Shown: piece after piece, positions 8,578 to 16,970 of the stretch | Position numbering within the stretch: position 1 is the stretch's first letter | How the letters are laid out: each line of letters begins with the position of its first letter | From: Proteobacteria bacterium CG1_02_64_396 | Lineage (GTDB): Bacteria; Pseudomonadota; MNWR01; CG1-02-64-396 | Direction of reading: 5' to 3' | DNA: 62,161 bases | Assembly: GCA_001872725.1 (NCBI GenBank) | Contig: MNWR01000031.1 | Span: 1 to 62,161 of the forward strand | The notes under the pieces: generated by a model | Seen by the model: the letters and a program-made list of their open reading frames with translations, nothing else | What the model was told of the DNA's origin: nothing | Databases searched by the model: none | Translations under genes and position numbers: made by a program

Positions 8578-11500
8578 TACGGGGCCTTGTCCTCCTGTGG
8601 CTGCCAGCGCTGCAAAACCCAGCCGTAGAGCAGCGGCAACACCACTAAACACAGCAACAACGTCGAGATCATCCCCCCCACCATCGGGGCGGCGATCCGC
8701 TGCATCACCTCGGATCCTGCACCGTGACCGACAAAGATCGGCATGAGCCCGGCGATGGTCGAAAGGGCGGTCATGGCGATGGGGCGCACCCGCTGCGCCG
8801 TGCCCGCTTGTACCGCCCCCCAGATTTCATCCCCCGTTAGCCTGCGCCCCAACGCCTTGCTGCGGCTTGCCGTCTCTTGGTCGATGAAGGTCAGCACCAG
8901 CACCCCGATTTCGGCGGCGACCCCGGCCAGCGCAATGAAACCGACCCCCACCGCCACCGAGAGGTTGAAATGCAGCAGGTCGAGCAACCAGATCCCCCCG
9001 ACCAGGGCGAAGGGGATCGAGGCCATCACCAGCAGCGGTTGACGCAGGTTGCCGAAGTGCAGGTGGAGCAGCAGAAAGATCAGCGCGAGCGTCACCGGCA
9101 CGATCAGTTGCAGCCGCTCCTTGGCGCGGGTCATGTATTCGAACTGCCCCGACCAAATCAAGGTGTAACCAGGGGGAATCTGCACCTGGTCAACCACCGC
9201 CTGCTGGGCGCGGGCCACATAGCCGCCGATGTCGGAGGTGGCCGGATCGACATACACCCAGGCGTTGGGACGGGCGTTTTCGCTCTTGATGACCGGCGCC
9301 CCCCGGTGCAGATCGAGCGTGGCCACCAGCTTGAGGGGGATCTGCGCCCCGCTGGGGGTCGCAATCAAGAGCCGCCCGATGGCGTCGGGGTCGCCGCGCA
9401 AATCGCGGGGATAGCGCAGGTTGACCGGGTAGCGGGCCAGCCCCTCCACCGTAGAGGTGACCGTCATCCCCCCCAGCGCGGTTTGAATCACCGATTGAAT
9501 ATCGTCCACCGCCAGGCCATAGCGGGCGGCGGCCTGCCGGTCGATGGCGATGTCGAGGTAATACCCCCCGGCGGTCCGGTCGCCGAAGGCCGACAGGGTG
9601 TCGGGCAGGGTTTTGATCGCCTCCTCCACCTGCAGGGAGAGATCTTGCAGTACCTCCAGGTCGGGGCCGGAGATCTTGATCCCCACCGGGGTTTTGATTC
9701 CGGTCGCAAGCATGTCGATCCGGGTTTTGATCGGCATGGTCCAGGCGTTGGCCAGCCCTGGGTATTGAATCGCGGCGTCCATGCGCCGCATCAGCTGCGC
9801 GGTGCTCTCTTCGGGGTTGGGCCACTGCTCTTTGGGTTTCAGGCGGACGGTGGTTTCGAGCATGGTCAGCGGCGCCGGATCGGTGGCGGTGTCGGCCCGC
9901 CCCACCTTGCCAAAGACCGAGGCCACCTCGGGGAAGGTGTGCAGGATCCGGTCGGTCTGCTGGAGTAGCTCGCTCGCCTTGGTGATCGACAGGCCGGGGA
10001 AGGTGGTCGGCATGTAGAGAATGTCCCCCTCGTCGAGCGGCGGCATGAACTCCGTGCCCAGGCGACTCAAAGGAATCCAACTGGCGGCAAGCAGCAGGGC
10101 GGCGGCCAGCGCCACGACAACCCGATAGCGGATGGCGCCCGCCAAAATCGGGGTGTGCAGCGCCGTCAGGGCGCGGCTCAGGGGGTTGCGGGCTTCGGGC
10201 AGAATGTTGCCGCGCAGCAGGTAACCCATCAGTACCGGCACCACCGTCACCGCCAAGATCGCGGCGGCCGCCATGGCATAGGTTTTGGTGAAGGCCAGCG
10301 GCGCGAAAAGCCTTCCCTCTTGGGCTTGCAGGGTCAGCACCGGCAAGAACGACACGGTGATGATGAGCAGGCTGAAGAACAAAGCGGGGCCGACCTCGAC
10401 CCCGGCGCTGCGGATCGCCGACCAGCGCTCGGCCTGGGTTAGGGGGCGAGCCAGCTCCTCGGCGGCCCGTTCCAAGTGTTTGTGGCCGTTTTCGATCAGC
10501 ACGATGGCGCCGTCGACCATGGCGCCGATGGCAATGGCGATGCCCCCCAGCGACATGATGTTGGCGTTGATCCCTTGCAGCTTCATCACCAGCAGCGCCG
10601 CCAAGATGCCCAGCGGCAAGGTGACGACGGCGACCAGGGCGGAGCGCAGATGCAGCAAAAAAGCCAGGCAGACCAGGGCGACAATGATCGATTCCTCGAT
10701 CAGGGTGGTTTGCAGGGTCGCCACCGCCCGCTCAATCAAGCTGGAGCGGTCGTAGACCGGGACGATTTCGACCCCCGGGGGCAGTCCAGGGGTTAATTCC
10801 GTCAGCTTTTTCTTGATCCCCTCGATGGCGGCCAGGGCGTTTTCACCCAAGCGGACAATCGCCACCCCCCCGGCCACCTCCCCCTCGCCGTTGAGCTCGG
10901 CCACCCCCCGGCGCAGCTCCGGCCCCAGGTGGATGTGGGCGACCTGCCCGAGCAGGATGGGGACCCCATGCGGGTTAACCCCCAGGGGGACGGCGGCCAG
11001 GTCGTCGACCCCGTGCAGGTAACCTAGCCCCCGCACCATGTACTCGGTTTCGCCCATCTCAACCGTCCGCCCCCCGACATCTGAGTTGGAGCGGACGATG
11101 GCTTGACGCACCTTGCTTAAAGAAATGCCCGAGGCGGCAAGCCTCTCGGGGTCGATCTCGACCTGGTACTGCTTGACCATCCCCCCGATGGAGGCGACCT
11201 CGGCCACTCCCGGCACCGTTTGCAGGGGGTAGCGCAGGTACCAGTCTTGAATCGAGCGCAGGTCGGCCAGATCGTGCTGCCCGTTGCGGTCGACCAGGGC
11301 GTACTCGAAGACCCAGCCGACCCCAGTGGCGTCGGGTCCCAGGGTGGGGGCGACCTCGGCGGGGAGTTTGCGGGCGGCGCCGCTGAGCGCCTCCAACACC
11401 CGGGAGCGCGCCCAGTAAAGGTCGGTCCCCTCCTCAAAAAGGACGTAGACAAAGCTCACCCCGAAGAAGGAATACCCCCGCACCGTCTGCGCCTTGGGGA

Positions 11501-11726
11501 CCGCGAGCATGGCGGTGGTCAGGGGGTAGGTGACCTGGTCTTCGACCACCTGGGGCGATTGTCCGGGGAAGTCGGCGCTGACAATGACCTGGGCGTCCGA
11601 CAGGTCGGGGATGGCGTCGAGCGGGGTGGTTTTGGCGGCCCAGAGTCCGGCGGCGGCGAGTAGGGCGGCCAAAATCAAGACCAGCGCCGGATTGCGGGTC
11701 GAGGCGGTGATGAGGCGGGCGATCAT
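8577..11726 (-). CDS. cusA: Heavy-metal efflux RND pump, CusA type
   Basis: 1049 residues, the length of CusA. Family features in order: TM1 near the N-terminus (ALVLILAALLAAAGLW), periplasmic pore domain, TM2-6 with the proton-relay region IAIGAMVDGAIVLIENGHKHLE, the second periplasmic part with PPLDEGDILYMPTTFPG, and the last TM bundle (VGGIWLLDLLHFNLSV). IDMLATGIKTPVGIKISGP is the Cu(I)/Ag(I) type (CusA/SilA), not the CzcA divalent-cation type. Where E. coli CusA has YGM in the periplasmic cleft, this protein reads YGL, so one methionine of the proposed metal triad may be missing. It is the last gene of the island, about 540 bases after cusB, separated from it by tandem repeats. Confidence 0.93.
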   Translation of the reverse strand: MIARLITASTRNPALVLILAALLAAAGLWAAKTTPLDAIPDLSDAQVIVSADFPGQSPQVVEDQVTYPLTTAMLAVPKAQTVRGYSFFGVSFVYVLFEEGTDLYWARSRVLEALSGAARKLPAEVAPTLGPDATGVGWVFEYALVDRNGQHDLADLRSIQDWYLRYPLQTVPGVAEVASIGGMVKQYQVEIDPERLAASGISLSKVRQAIVRSNSDVGGRTVEMGETEYMVRGLGYLHGVDDLAAVPLGVNPHGVPILLGQVAHIHLGPELRRGVAELNGEGEVAGGVAIVRLGENALAAIEGIKKKLTELTPGLPPGVEIVPVYDRSSLIERAVATLQTTLIEESIIVALVCLAFLLHLRSALVAVVTLPLGILAALLVMKLQGINANIMSLGGIAIAIGAMVDGAIVLIENGHKHLERAAEELARPLTQAERWSAIRSAGVEVGPALFFSLLIITVSFLPVLTLQAQEGRLFAPLAFTKTYAMAAAAILAVTVVPVLMGYLLRGNILPEARNPLSRALTALHTPILAGAIRYRVVVALAAALLLAASWIPLSRLGTEFMPPLDEGDILYMPTTFPGLSITKASELLQQTDRILHTFPEVASVFGKVGRADTATDPAPLTMLETTVRLKPKEQWPNPEESTAQLMRRMDAAIQYPGLANAWTMPIKTRIDMLATGIKTPVGIKISGPDLEVLQDLSLQVEEAIKTLPDTLSAFGDRTAGGYYLDIAIDRQAAARYGLAVDDIQSVIQTALGGMTVTSTVEGLARYPVNLRYPRDLRGDPDAIGRLLIATPSGAQIPLKLVATLDLHRGAPVIKSENARPNAWVYVDPATSDIGGYVARAQQAVVDQVQIPPGYTLIWSGQFEYMTRAKERLQLIVPVTLALIFLLLHLHFGNLRQPLLVMASIPFALVGGIWLLDLLHFNLSVAVGVGFIALAGVAAEIGVLVLTFIDQETASRSKALGRRLTGDEIWGAVQAGTAQRVRPIAMTALSTIAGLMPIFVGHGAGSEVMQRIAAPMVGGMISTLLLCLVVLPLLYGWVLQRWQPQEDKAP

Positions 11727-11766
11727 GGGCGAACTCTGGCAGGGAGGGGTGCCGTGTTGGGCGGCA

Positions 11767-11799
11767 AGAAATCCCCCCCGACCCCCCTTTTGAGAAGGA
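11767..11799. repeat. C-rich/G-rich imperfect palindrome
   Basis: The run ACCCCCCTTTTGAG pairs with AAGGAGGGGGT downstream, and a related GCCCCCCCC...AAAGGGGGGG pair lies at about 11902-11925. These homopolymer-rich inverted repeats fill the first part of the cusA-cusB gap. They resemble common extragenic palindromes and show no coding signs. Confidence 0.4.
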
Positions 11800-11925
11800 G
11801 GGGGTGCCCATGGGAGAGGTCGGGGCGAGGTTTCTCAGCGCCCATGGGGGAGGCCCCAGCCAAGCCGACTGCAAGGCGGCAAAGGGTGAGGCGGAGGTCT
11901 TGCCCCCCCCGTGCCAAAGGGGGGG

Positions 11926-12092
11926 TAGGAGCCTGTCGGACGTGAGGCCGTCCTACTGCGTCGGCGGGGAATCGGTTTATTTCCCTGCCCTTTTTCGGCA
12001 CATAGTCACCACTGTGATCCTCAAAAGGGCAAAAAAACGACCTCGACTCCCCATCCGACTCGCTACGGACGCTCAAGCCCGACAGGCGCCTA
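11926..12092. repeat. Inverted-repeat-bounded element, copy 1
   Basis: About 167 bp bounded by 21-base imperfect terminal inverted repeats: it starts TAGGAGCCTGTCGGACG and ends GCTCAAGCCCGACAGGCGCCTA. Inside, segments such as CGTCCTACTGCG and CACATAG.CACCACT are shared with copy 2. Compared with copy 2 it carries about 22 extra A-rich bases in the middle. There is no open frame of its own. It looks like a MITE-type or other non-autonomous repeat. Confidence 0.7.
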
Positions 12093-12235
12093 GGAGTCTG
12101 TCGGACTTGAGATCGTCCTACTGCGCCGGCGGGTAATCGGTCCAAATTTCCCCGGTTTTTCGTCACATAGCCACCACTATGATCCTCGATTCCCCACTCG
12201 GCTCGCTACGGACGCTCAAGCCCGACAGACTCCTA
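12091..12235. repeat. Inverted-repeat-bounded element, copy 2
   Basis: 145 bp directly abutting copy 1 and in the same orientation. The terminal inverted repeats AGGAGTCTGTCGGACTTGAG and CTCAAGCCCGACAGACTCCT differ at one position. The tandem arrangement shares the CCTAGG junction, suggesting either duplication or insertion of one copy into the end of the other. Together with copy 1 and the palindromes before it, this accounts for most of the 537-base gap 11727-12263 between cusA and cusB; no gene is seen there. Confidence 0.75.
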
Positions 12236-12263
12236 GGGGGGATTTTTATGCGGCGGTCGCGGC

Positions 12264-13571
12264 TCATGGCCTGCCCCCCGGCAGCGTCATCCCTTTCAGG
12301 CTCATCCCGCCCATGTCGAGGTCGCCCGCATCCTGCTCGACCTGGGGCGCCATCCGCTTGGCCACCGCCTCGCGCAGGCTCGACTCCGAATCGATCAAAA
12401 ACTGCGCCGAGGTCACCACCGTCTCCCCCCCCTTGAGCCCTTTGAAAATCTCGGCCCGCCCATCTTCGATCCTCCCAACCGTCACCTCGCGCGGCTCGAA
12501 GCGTCCCTCGCCGGCGGCGATGAAAACCCGGTCGTGCTTGCCGGAACGGACCACTGCCTCCAGTGGCACCGTCACCCCCTGGCGAGGGGCGGTTCTCAGG
12601 GTGAGTTGGGCGTACATGCCGGGGCGCAGACGCAGGTCGCGGTTGTCGAGCTCGACCCGGACCTGGGCGGTGCGGGTCGCCGCCTCGACCACCGGGGCGA
12701 TGAAGGCGACCGTGCCGTGCAAGATCTGCCCTGGCAGGGCGGGCAGGGCTATGTCGGCCAGATCCCCTACCTTCACCTGTTCGATGTCGTCCTCGTAGAC
12801 CGCCCCCTCGACCCAAACCCGGCTCAGGTCGGCGATCTCGTACAGGGTGGTCGCGGGGGTGACGTAGCCGCCGGGGCGCACCCCGATTTTGAGCACCTGG
12901 CCGCCCTGTGGGGTATGAATATGCAGGGCGGTTTTTGGGGCGCCCCCCGCCTCAATCTCTTTGATTTGGTGGGGGGGCACCCCGAGCAGCTCCAACCGCC
13001 GCCGCGCCGCCTGGGTCACCGGGCTGGTCGCCCCCTCTTGGCGCAGCGCCAGCAGATACTCCTCTTGACTGGCGATCTGGGTGGGGGAGTAGAACGCCAG
13101 CAGCATGGCGTCGGGGGCGACCTTCTCGCCTGTCTCCGAAACGAATAGCCGCTGGACCCACCCCTCGCTGCGGGGGTGGATCCGGGTCAGCCGGTTTTCG
13201 TCGGGGACCACGTTGCCCCAGGCGGCGACGGTGGTGTGGATTGTCCCGACCTGCGCCTGGGCGGTACGCACGCCCAGGTTTTGGCGCACCACCGGATTAA
13301 TGGTGACCGTCCCGACCGGATGGTCGCCCCCTTCCGAGTCCGCATAGACCGGGATGTAGTCCATTCCCATCTCGTCCTGGGCCGGGACGGGGGAGGTGAT
13401 CGCCGGATTCATGGGGTTGCGATAAAAGAGGGGCTGCGGTTGCACCGTGGCGGGCGTTGCGGCTTGTGTCCCTTGGGAAGATTGGGGTTGGGCGGGGAGA
13501 AGCCACCCTCCCGCACCGGCCCCGACCATTCCCCCGGCGACCAGCCCAAGCAGTAAGGATTTCGCGTTCAT
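12264..13571 (-). CDS. cusB: Periplasmic adaptor subunit of the copper/silver RND pump, CusB type
   Basis: 435 residues. Start at ATG 13571 (N-terminus NAKSLLLGLVAGGMVG, a membrane anchor or uncleaved signal). About residues 50-75 carry the CusB-type metal-binding module (YRNPMNPAITSP, then DEMGMDYIPVY), with methionines suited to Cu(I)/Ag(I) transfer to CusA. The barrel-sandwich hybrid, alpha-hairpin and beta-barrel parts follow (PEGG-like HTPQGGQVLKIGV; RPGMYAQLTLRT). The long open frame extending to 14417 is read-through of the cusC gene in another frame and is rejected. It overlaps cusC by four bases (ATGA). Confidence 0.93.
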   Translation of the reverse strand: MNAKSLLLGLVAGGMVGAGAGGWLLPAQPQSSQGTQAATPATVQPQPLFYRNPMNPAITSPVPAQDEMGMDYIPVYADSEGGDHPVGTVTINPVVRQNLGVRTAQAQVGTIHTTVAAWGNVVPDENRLTRIHPRSEGWVQRLFVSETGEKVAPDAMLLAFYSPTQIASQEEYLLALRQEGATSPVTQAARRRLELLGVPPHQIKEIEAGGAPKTALHIHTPQGGQVLKIGVRPGGYVTPATTLYEIADLSRVWVEGAVYEDDIEQVKVGDLADIALPALPGQILHGTVAFIAPVVEAATRTAQVRVELDNRDLRLRPGMYAQLTLRTAPRQGVTVPLEAVVRSGKHDRVFIAAGEGRFEPREVTVGRIEDGRAEIFKGLKGGETVVTSAQFLIDSESSLREAVAKRMAPQVEQDAGDLDMGGMSLKGMTLPGGRP

Positions 13572-14821
13572 GGGGTCACCTCCTGGCCGACGGCGGCGTC
13601 GAGCCGCGCCTGGGCCTGGAATGCAAGGATGCGGGCACGCAGCGCCATCACGGTGTCGCTCAGTTGCGTCAGCCGGGCCCGGACCAGGTTGAGAAAATCG
13701 ACCTTGCCAACCCCGTAGGCCGCCTCCATCGCGGTCACTGTTCCCTGGGCGGCGGGGAGGATGCGCTCGTCGTAGTCGGCGACGGTGGCGAGGTATCGAT
13801 TGAGCTCGGCGACCAGGGCGATCACCTCGGCCCGCACCCGGTTTTCGGCTTGGTGCCGTCGGTGCCCGGCGGCGCTTTGCTCCGACCGGGCCTGGTCGAG
13901 CAGGGGCACCTGGCGGCTGGAGCCGTGCAGCGGCAAGGTCGCCGAGAGGGTGATCGAGGCCAGATCGCGGCGGTTGCCGCTGCGGATGCCGTAGCTCGCC
14001 CCCAGATCGAAGGTGGGGATCCAGGCGCTGTCGGCCAACCCCACCCCCGCCCGCGCGCCAGCAATTTCGGCGGCGGCGGCCATCAGCAGGGGACGGGCTT
14101 GCAGCGCTTTCGCCATCGGGGGGGTGGGTTCGACGTGGGCGGGCAGGGGGGGGAGATCCCTGTCGGGCAACATGATCGGGGTGTTTGGGGGCAGATCGAG
14201 CAGGGCGGCGAGCTGGGCCTGCGCGCCGGCGCGCTGCGCTTGGAGCGCCGCGATGGTCGGGTCGATCCTGGCCCGCTCGGAGCGCGCCAGCCAGACATCG
14301 CCCTGGAACCCCTTGCCGACCCGGTAGCGGGCCTCGGCCCCCTCCACCAACCGATTGAGCTCCTCGGTGGTTTGCCAGTGCAGCGCCAGCGCCCGGTCGA
14401 GGTAGGCCAGATGCCACCAGGTCAGCTTGACCTCCCGCGCCAGGGCAAGACGTGCTTCAGCCAGTTGGGCCTGCCCCCCGGCCGCTTTGGCCTGGGCAAT
14501 CTGCCGTTGCAGATCGAGCCGTCCGGGATAGGGGAGCGGCTGCGTCACCCCCACCACCACCTGGGTCATTGGGTCGCGGTCCAGTCCCGGCGCGCTCGGG
14601 GGCATGTTGACCACCCCCAGGCTCGCCTTGGGATCGGGCAGGACCCCGGCAGGTTCGACCGCCGCTTGCAGCCCGGTCAGGCGGGCCTCGATGGCTGCCA
14701 AATTGGGATTGTGGGCCAGAGCCTGGGCGACCGCTTGGTTCAGGGAAAGGGGGGCATCCTGGGCCTGGGCACCCCAGGGCAGGGCGAGCGCGACAAGCCA
14801 GAGGCAACGGAAGATCGACAT
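13568..14821 (-). CDS. cusC: Outer membrane efflux protein, CusC/TolC family
   Basis: 417 residues from ATG 14821, chosen because AGGA lies eight bases upstream and the signal peptide (IFRCLWLVALALPWGAQA) begins there; ATG 14830 is an alternative. The protein shows the two repeated OEP units: LSLNQAVAQALAHNPNLAAIEA at about residues 24-45, and the second half with ITLSATLPLHGSSRQ and a terminal long helix (VDFLNLVRARLTQLSDTV). It would form the outer membrane channel of the CusBA pump. No lipobox is seen, unlike E. coli CusC. Confidence 0.88.
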   Translation of the reverse strand: MSIFRCLWLVALALPWGAQAQDAPLSLNQAVAQALAHNPNLAAIEARLTGLQAAVEPAGVLPDPKASLGVVNMPPSAPGLDRDPMTQVVVGVTQPLPYPGRLDLQRQIAQAKAAGGQAQLAEARLALAREVKLTWWHLAYLDRALALHWQTTEELNRLVEGAEARYRVGKGFQGDVWLARSERARIDPTIAALQAQRAGAQAQLAALLDLPPNTPIMLPDRDLPPLPAHVEPTPPMAKALQARPLLMAAAAEIAGARAGVGLADSAWIPTFDLGASYGIRSGNRRDLASITLSATLPLHGSSRQVPLLDQARSEQSAAGHRRHQAENRVRAEVIALVAELNRYLATVADYDERILPAAQGTVTAMEAAYGVGKVDFLNLVRARLTQLSDTVMALRARILAFQAQARLDAAVGQEVTP

Positions 14822-14897
14822 GGGGTGCATCCTGATCGGTCGGTGGAATGGGACCGCACGACAACGCCCCGGCACGGGCCGGGCGAGGATCAGGCAA

Positions 14898-15329
14898 TCA
14901 ACAGATCAGGCGGGCAGACCCCACCCCAGAAGAGGGGGGCGGCGTTCGCAAGGTAGGGAAAACGGTGGTTTGGGGGGCGGGGCGCGGCAGGGGTAAGAGC
15001 GCCATCACGACCGGCAGGGGACTGGCGAGGTCGAGCCAAGCGCCGTCGACCGGCGCTGCCCCGGTGGGCAGATGTCCCCCTTGGGCCGGGTCGATGCAGC
15101 AGCCGTGGGGGTCGTGGGGGGCGGCGCTGCCGGTTTGTGCCTCATTCTCATTGCAGCAGAAGGGCTTGGCCGCCTTCTCATGCCCCTGGCGGTGCATCCC
15201 GTCGGCGGGGCATGCAGCCCCTGCCTGGGGTTGCTCCATCCCTTCGTGACCGCAGGCGTGCGCCGACGCGCCGACGCTCAACAGCGTCAGGGCCAACAGC
15301 AGCGGGGTCAGAAGACGGGACAGGGTCAT
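14898..15329 (-). CDS. Small exported Cys/His-rich protein of the copper island
   Basis: 143 residues from ATG 15329. A signal peptide of about 23 residues (LLTPLLLALTLLSVGASA) is followed by a region rich in Cys and His (HACGHEGMEQ, FCCNENEAQ, HGCCIDPAQGGH), then a hydrophobic stretch near the C-terminus (PLPVVMALLPLPRP). It resembles the small hypothetical or CopL/DUF2946-like proteins placed next to copper efflux genes, which are thought to bind metal or sit in the membrane. It lies about 75 bases before cusC on the same strand and is likely part of the same transcript. The family assignment is uncertain. Confidence 0.7.
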   Translation of the reverse strand: MTLSRLLTPLLLALTLLSVGASAHACGHEGMEQPQAGAACPADGMHRQGHEKAAKPFCCNENEAQTGSAAPHDPHGCCIDPAQGGHLPTGAAPVDGAWLDLASPLPVVMALLPLPRPAPQTTVFPTLRTPPPSSGVGSARLIC

Positions 15330-15429
15330 GGCATCCACAAAGGATCGAAAGGTTCGAGGACGGCAAAGGTAGGTTGAGGCGAGGAACTTCAGCAAGTTTC
15401 CCCTGGGTGCGCGCAAGCTTTAGGGAAAC

Positions 15430-15460
15430 GCCGATTCAAGGCATCCTGCCTTGAATCGGC
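15430..15460. repeat. Perfect hairpin
   Basis: A perfect 14-bp stem, GCCGATTCAAGGCA against its complement, with a TCC loop. No T tract follows on either strand. It lies between the TlpA-like gene and the Cys-rich gene and probably belongs to the repeat block 15430-15620. Confidence 0.7.
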
Positions 15461-15502
15461 ACGCCTGGCAAAAACCAAAAGCAGGCGCCCTGATGCGACA
15501 AG

Positions 15503-15620
15503 TAGGAGCGCCGCCCTCGGCGCGATTGCGTCTGATGCTTAGGTCGCCTCCTACGACAGCGCGCCATTTTGGCAGCCCATCCCTGGGCTGCTCGGAAGCG
15601 CCGAATAAATCGGCGCTTCC
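15503..15620. repeat. REP-type composite repeat block
   Basis: It contains TAGGAGCGCCGCCCTCGG (the REP core also found at 50641 and around the RAYT gene), then AGGTCGCCTCCTA, a hairpin GCAGCCCA/TGGGCTGC and a perfect hairpin GGAAGCGCCGA/TCGGCGCTTCC. From 15541 on, the block is the reverse complement of 45898-45975, differing by a few substitutions and about six extra bases. With the hairpin at 15430 it fills the 369-base gap 15330-15698; no gene is seen in it. Confidence 0.75.
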
Positions 15621-15698
15621 CAAAAACTTGTGGAGATGCCCGGCGAGCGCAGGATGCGCGAGCGTTTCAGGAGCGTAGGCGATGGAAAGAGGGTTTCT

Positions 15699-16304
15699 TT
15701 ATTCGGCGGGCAGCTGCCCGGTGGCGTCGATCTGCCGCAGCAGTTCGATCACCTTGGGATCGCCCCAGGGGTAGGCGCCGATCACCTTGGTCAGCAATAC
15801 CCCATCCTTGCTGATGACGAAGGTTTCGGGGTACTTGGTCACCCCGAGCAGCGGTTCTGAGATGCCGCGACCGTTGGGATCTTGAAACAGGGGGAAGGGG
15901 ATCCCCGCTTGGCCGGTGTAGGCGGCCAGTTGCCGGATGTCGTTGTCGACCGACAGCCCCGCCACCACGAAGCGTTCTTCGGGCAGTGCCTTTGAAAGCG
16001 CAATCAGGTCGGGCATCTCCTCTCGACAGGGGGGGCACCAGGTGGCCCAGATGTTCAGGATGACCGTCTTGCCCTTGAAGAGCGCGGTCGAGTCGACCCG
16101 CTTGCCGTCCAGGGTGGTCAAGACCAACCGGGGAAAGGGTTTGCCCTCGACCGGCAGGCCGATGTATTGGCCGGTCGCGGCAGGGGCGACGGATGTCGAT
16201 CCCTTCGGCGTGGGGGCGCTCGGCTCGCTGGAGCAGGCGCTCACCAGCAAGGCGGCGAGCAGGGTCAGGGTCAGGCGGTACAGTTTCAACATGGGGTTTC
16301 TCAT
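15699..16304 (-). CDS. TlpA-like thiol-disulfide oxidoreductase lipoprotein
   Basis: 201 residues. A lipoprotein signal with the lipobox LVSAC at about residues 19-23 anchors it in the membrane facing the periplasm. The thioredoxin-fold domain carries the active site WATWCPPCREEMP, and the cis-Pro region is KYPETFVI, as in TlpA/ResA/DsbE proteins. Start ATG 16304 is preferred (GAAGG five bases upstream) over ATG 16292. It lies eight bases after the Met/His-rich protein gene. In a copper context it may keep periplasmic cysteines reduced or assist metalation of oxidases; that role is inference. Confidence 0.9.
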   Translation of the reverse strand: MRNPMLKLYRLTLTLLAALLVSACSSEPSAPTPKGSTSVAPAATGQYIGLPVEGKPFPRLVLTTLDGKRVDSTALFKGKTVILNIWATWCPPCREEMPDLIALSKALPEERFVVAGLSVDNDIRQLAAYTGQAGIPFPLFQDPNGRGISEPLLGVTKYPETFVISKDGVLLTKVIGAYPWGDPKVIELLRQIDATGQLPAE

Positions 16305-16312
16305 TGCGGCCT

Positions 16313-16777
16313 TCAAGGCTCGTTCGGGTACCAGATGCCGGTGAAGTGTTTGGCGCCGTCGTCGGTCATGAAGAGCACCATGATTTGGTGGGCGCCCTGC
16401 GCCGACAGGTCGTATCCGGCCATCCACCACCCCCCCATTTTCATCAGCATGTGGGACTCCTCGACGTCGCCGGGGTGGATCACCTTGGAATTGGCGCCGG
16501 TCGGCATCACCTCGCCTCCCCCCTGGGCGAACTTCACCATCAGGTTGTGGGTGCCGCCGTGGTCCATGTCGGGGGTGGTCGGCATGACATGAAAGGTCAC
16601 AGCGATGCCATCGACCTCAACGGTGCGCATGAACATCCCGGTCTGACCATGGCTGGCATGGGGATCGGCGCCGTGGTTCATGCCGGGCATGGTGTGGCCG
16701 GTGTGATCCTCGGCCTGGGCGGCCAAGGGGGCGGTCAGCAGGGTGGCCATCGCGGCCAAAAGCCAAAAAGGTTTCAT
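16313..16777 (-). CDS. Periplasmic Met/His-rich copper-associated protein
   Basis: 154 residues from ATG 16777 (AGGGG seven bases before). The signal peptide ends near AAQAEDHTGH. The mature N-terminus is dense in His and Met (HTMPGMNHG, HASHGQTGMFM), and later segments keep Met and His clusters (PTTPDMDHGG, SHMLMKMGGWWMAGYD). This composition is typical of periplasmic Cu(I)/Cu(II)-binding proteins. The fold resembles exported proteins annotated near cusABC or copA, but I cannot name the family. It is the first gene of the island and is divergent from the hybrid kinase gene with 193 bases between the starts, so the promoters lie in 16778-16970. Confidence 0.75.
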   Translation of the reverse strand: MKPFWLLAAMATLLTAPLAAQAEDHTGHTMPGMNHGADPHASHGQTGMFMRTVEVDGIAVTFHVMPTTPDMDHGGTHNLMVKFAQGGGEVMPTGANSKVIHPGDVEESHMLMKMGGWWMAGYDLSAQGAHQIMVLFMTDDGAKHFTGIWYPNEP

Positions 16778-16970
16778 GAATCGAGCCCCTGGATGGGTGG
16801 GGAAAGGTTCGGTTTGGGGAGACGGCTTGGGCCAAAGGGTGGGGAGCATAACCCAGGGTTGGGGACGTTGCTCAAGACAAGAGCGTTGTTCCCGCCCGTG
16901 GCTTGCCTGGCCCCGGCGGGGCGGGCAAGCTGCCCCTCCCCTTGTTGCATCGGTCTCATGGAGAACAGGC

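Noticed and set aside
13572-14417. N-terminal extension of the cusB-like frame
   Set aside because: It runs through cusC in another frame; the start at 13571 with a membrane anchor and ATGA coupling is far better.
13457-14956. Open frame of 499 codons on the plus strand opposite cusC
   Set aside because: Gly/Gln-rich shadow of the minus-strand outer membrane protein gene.
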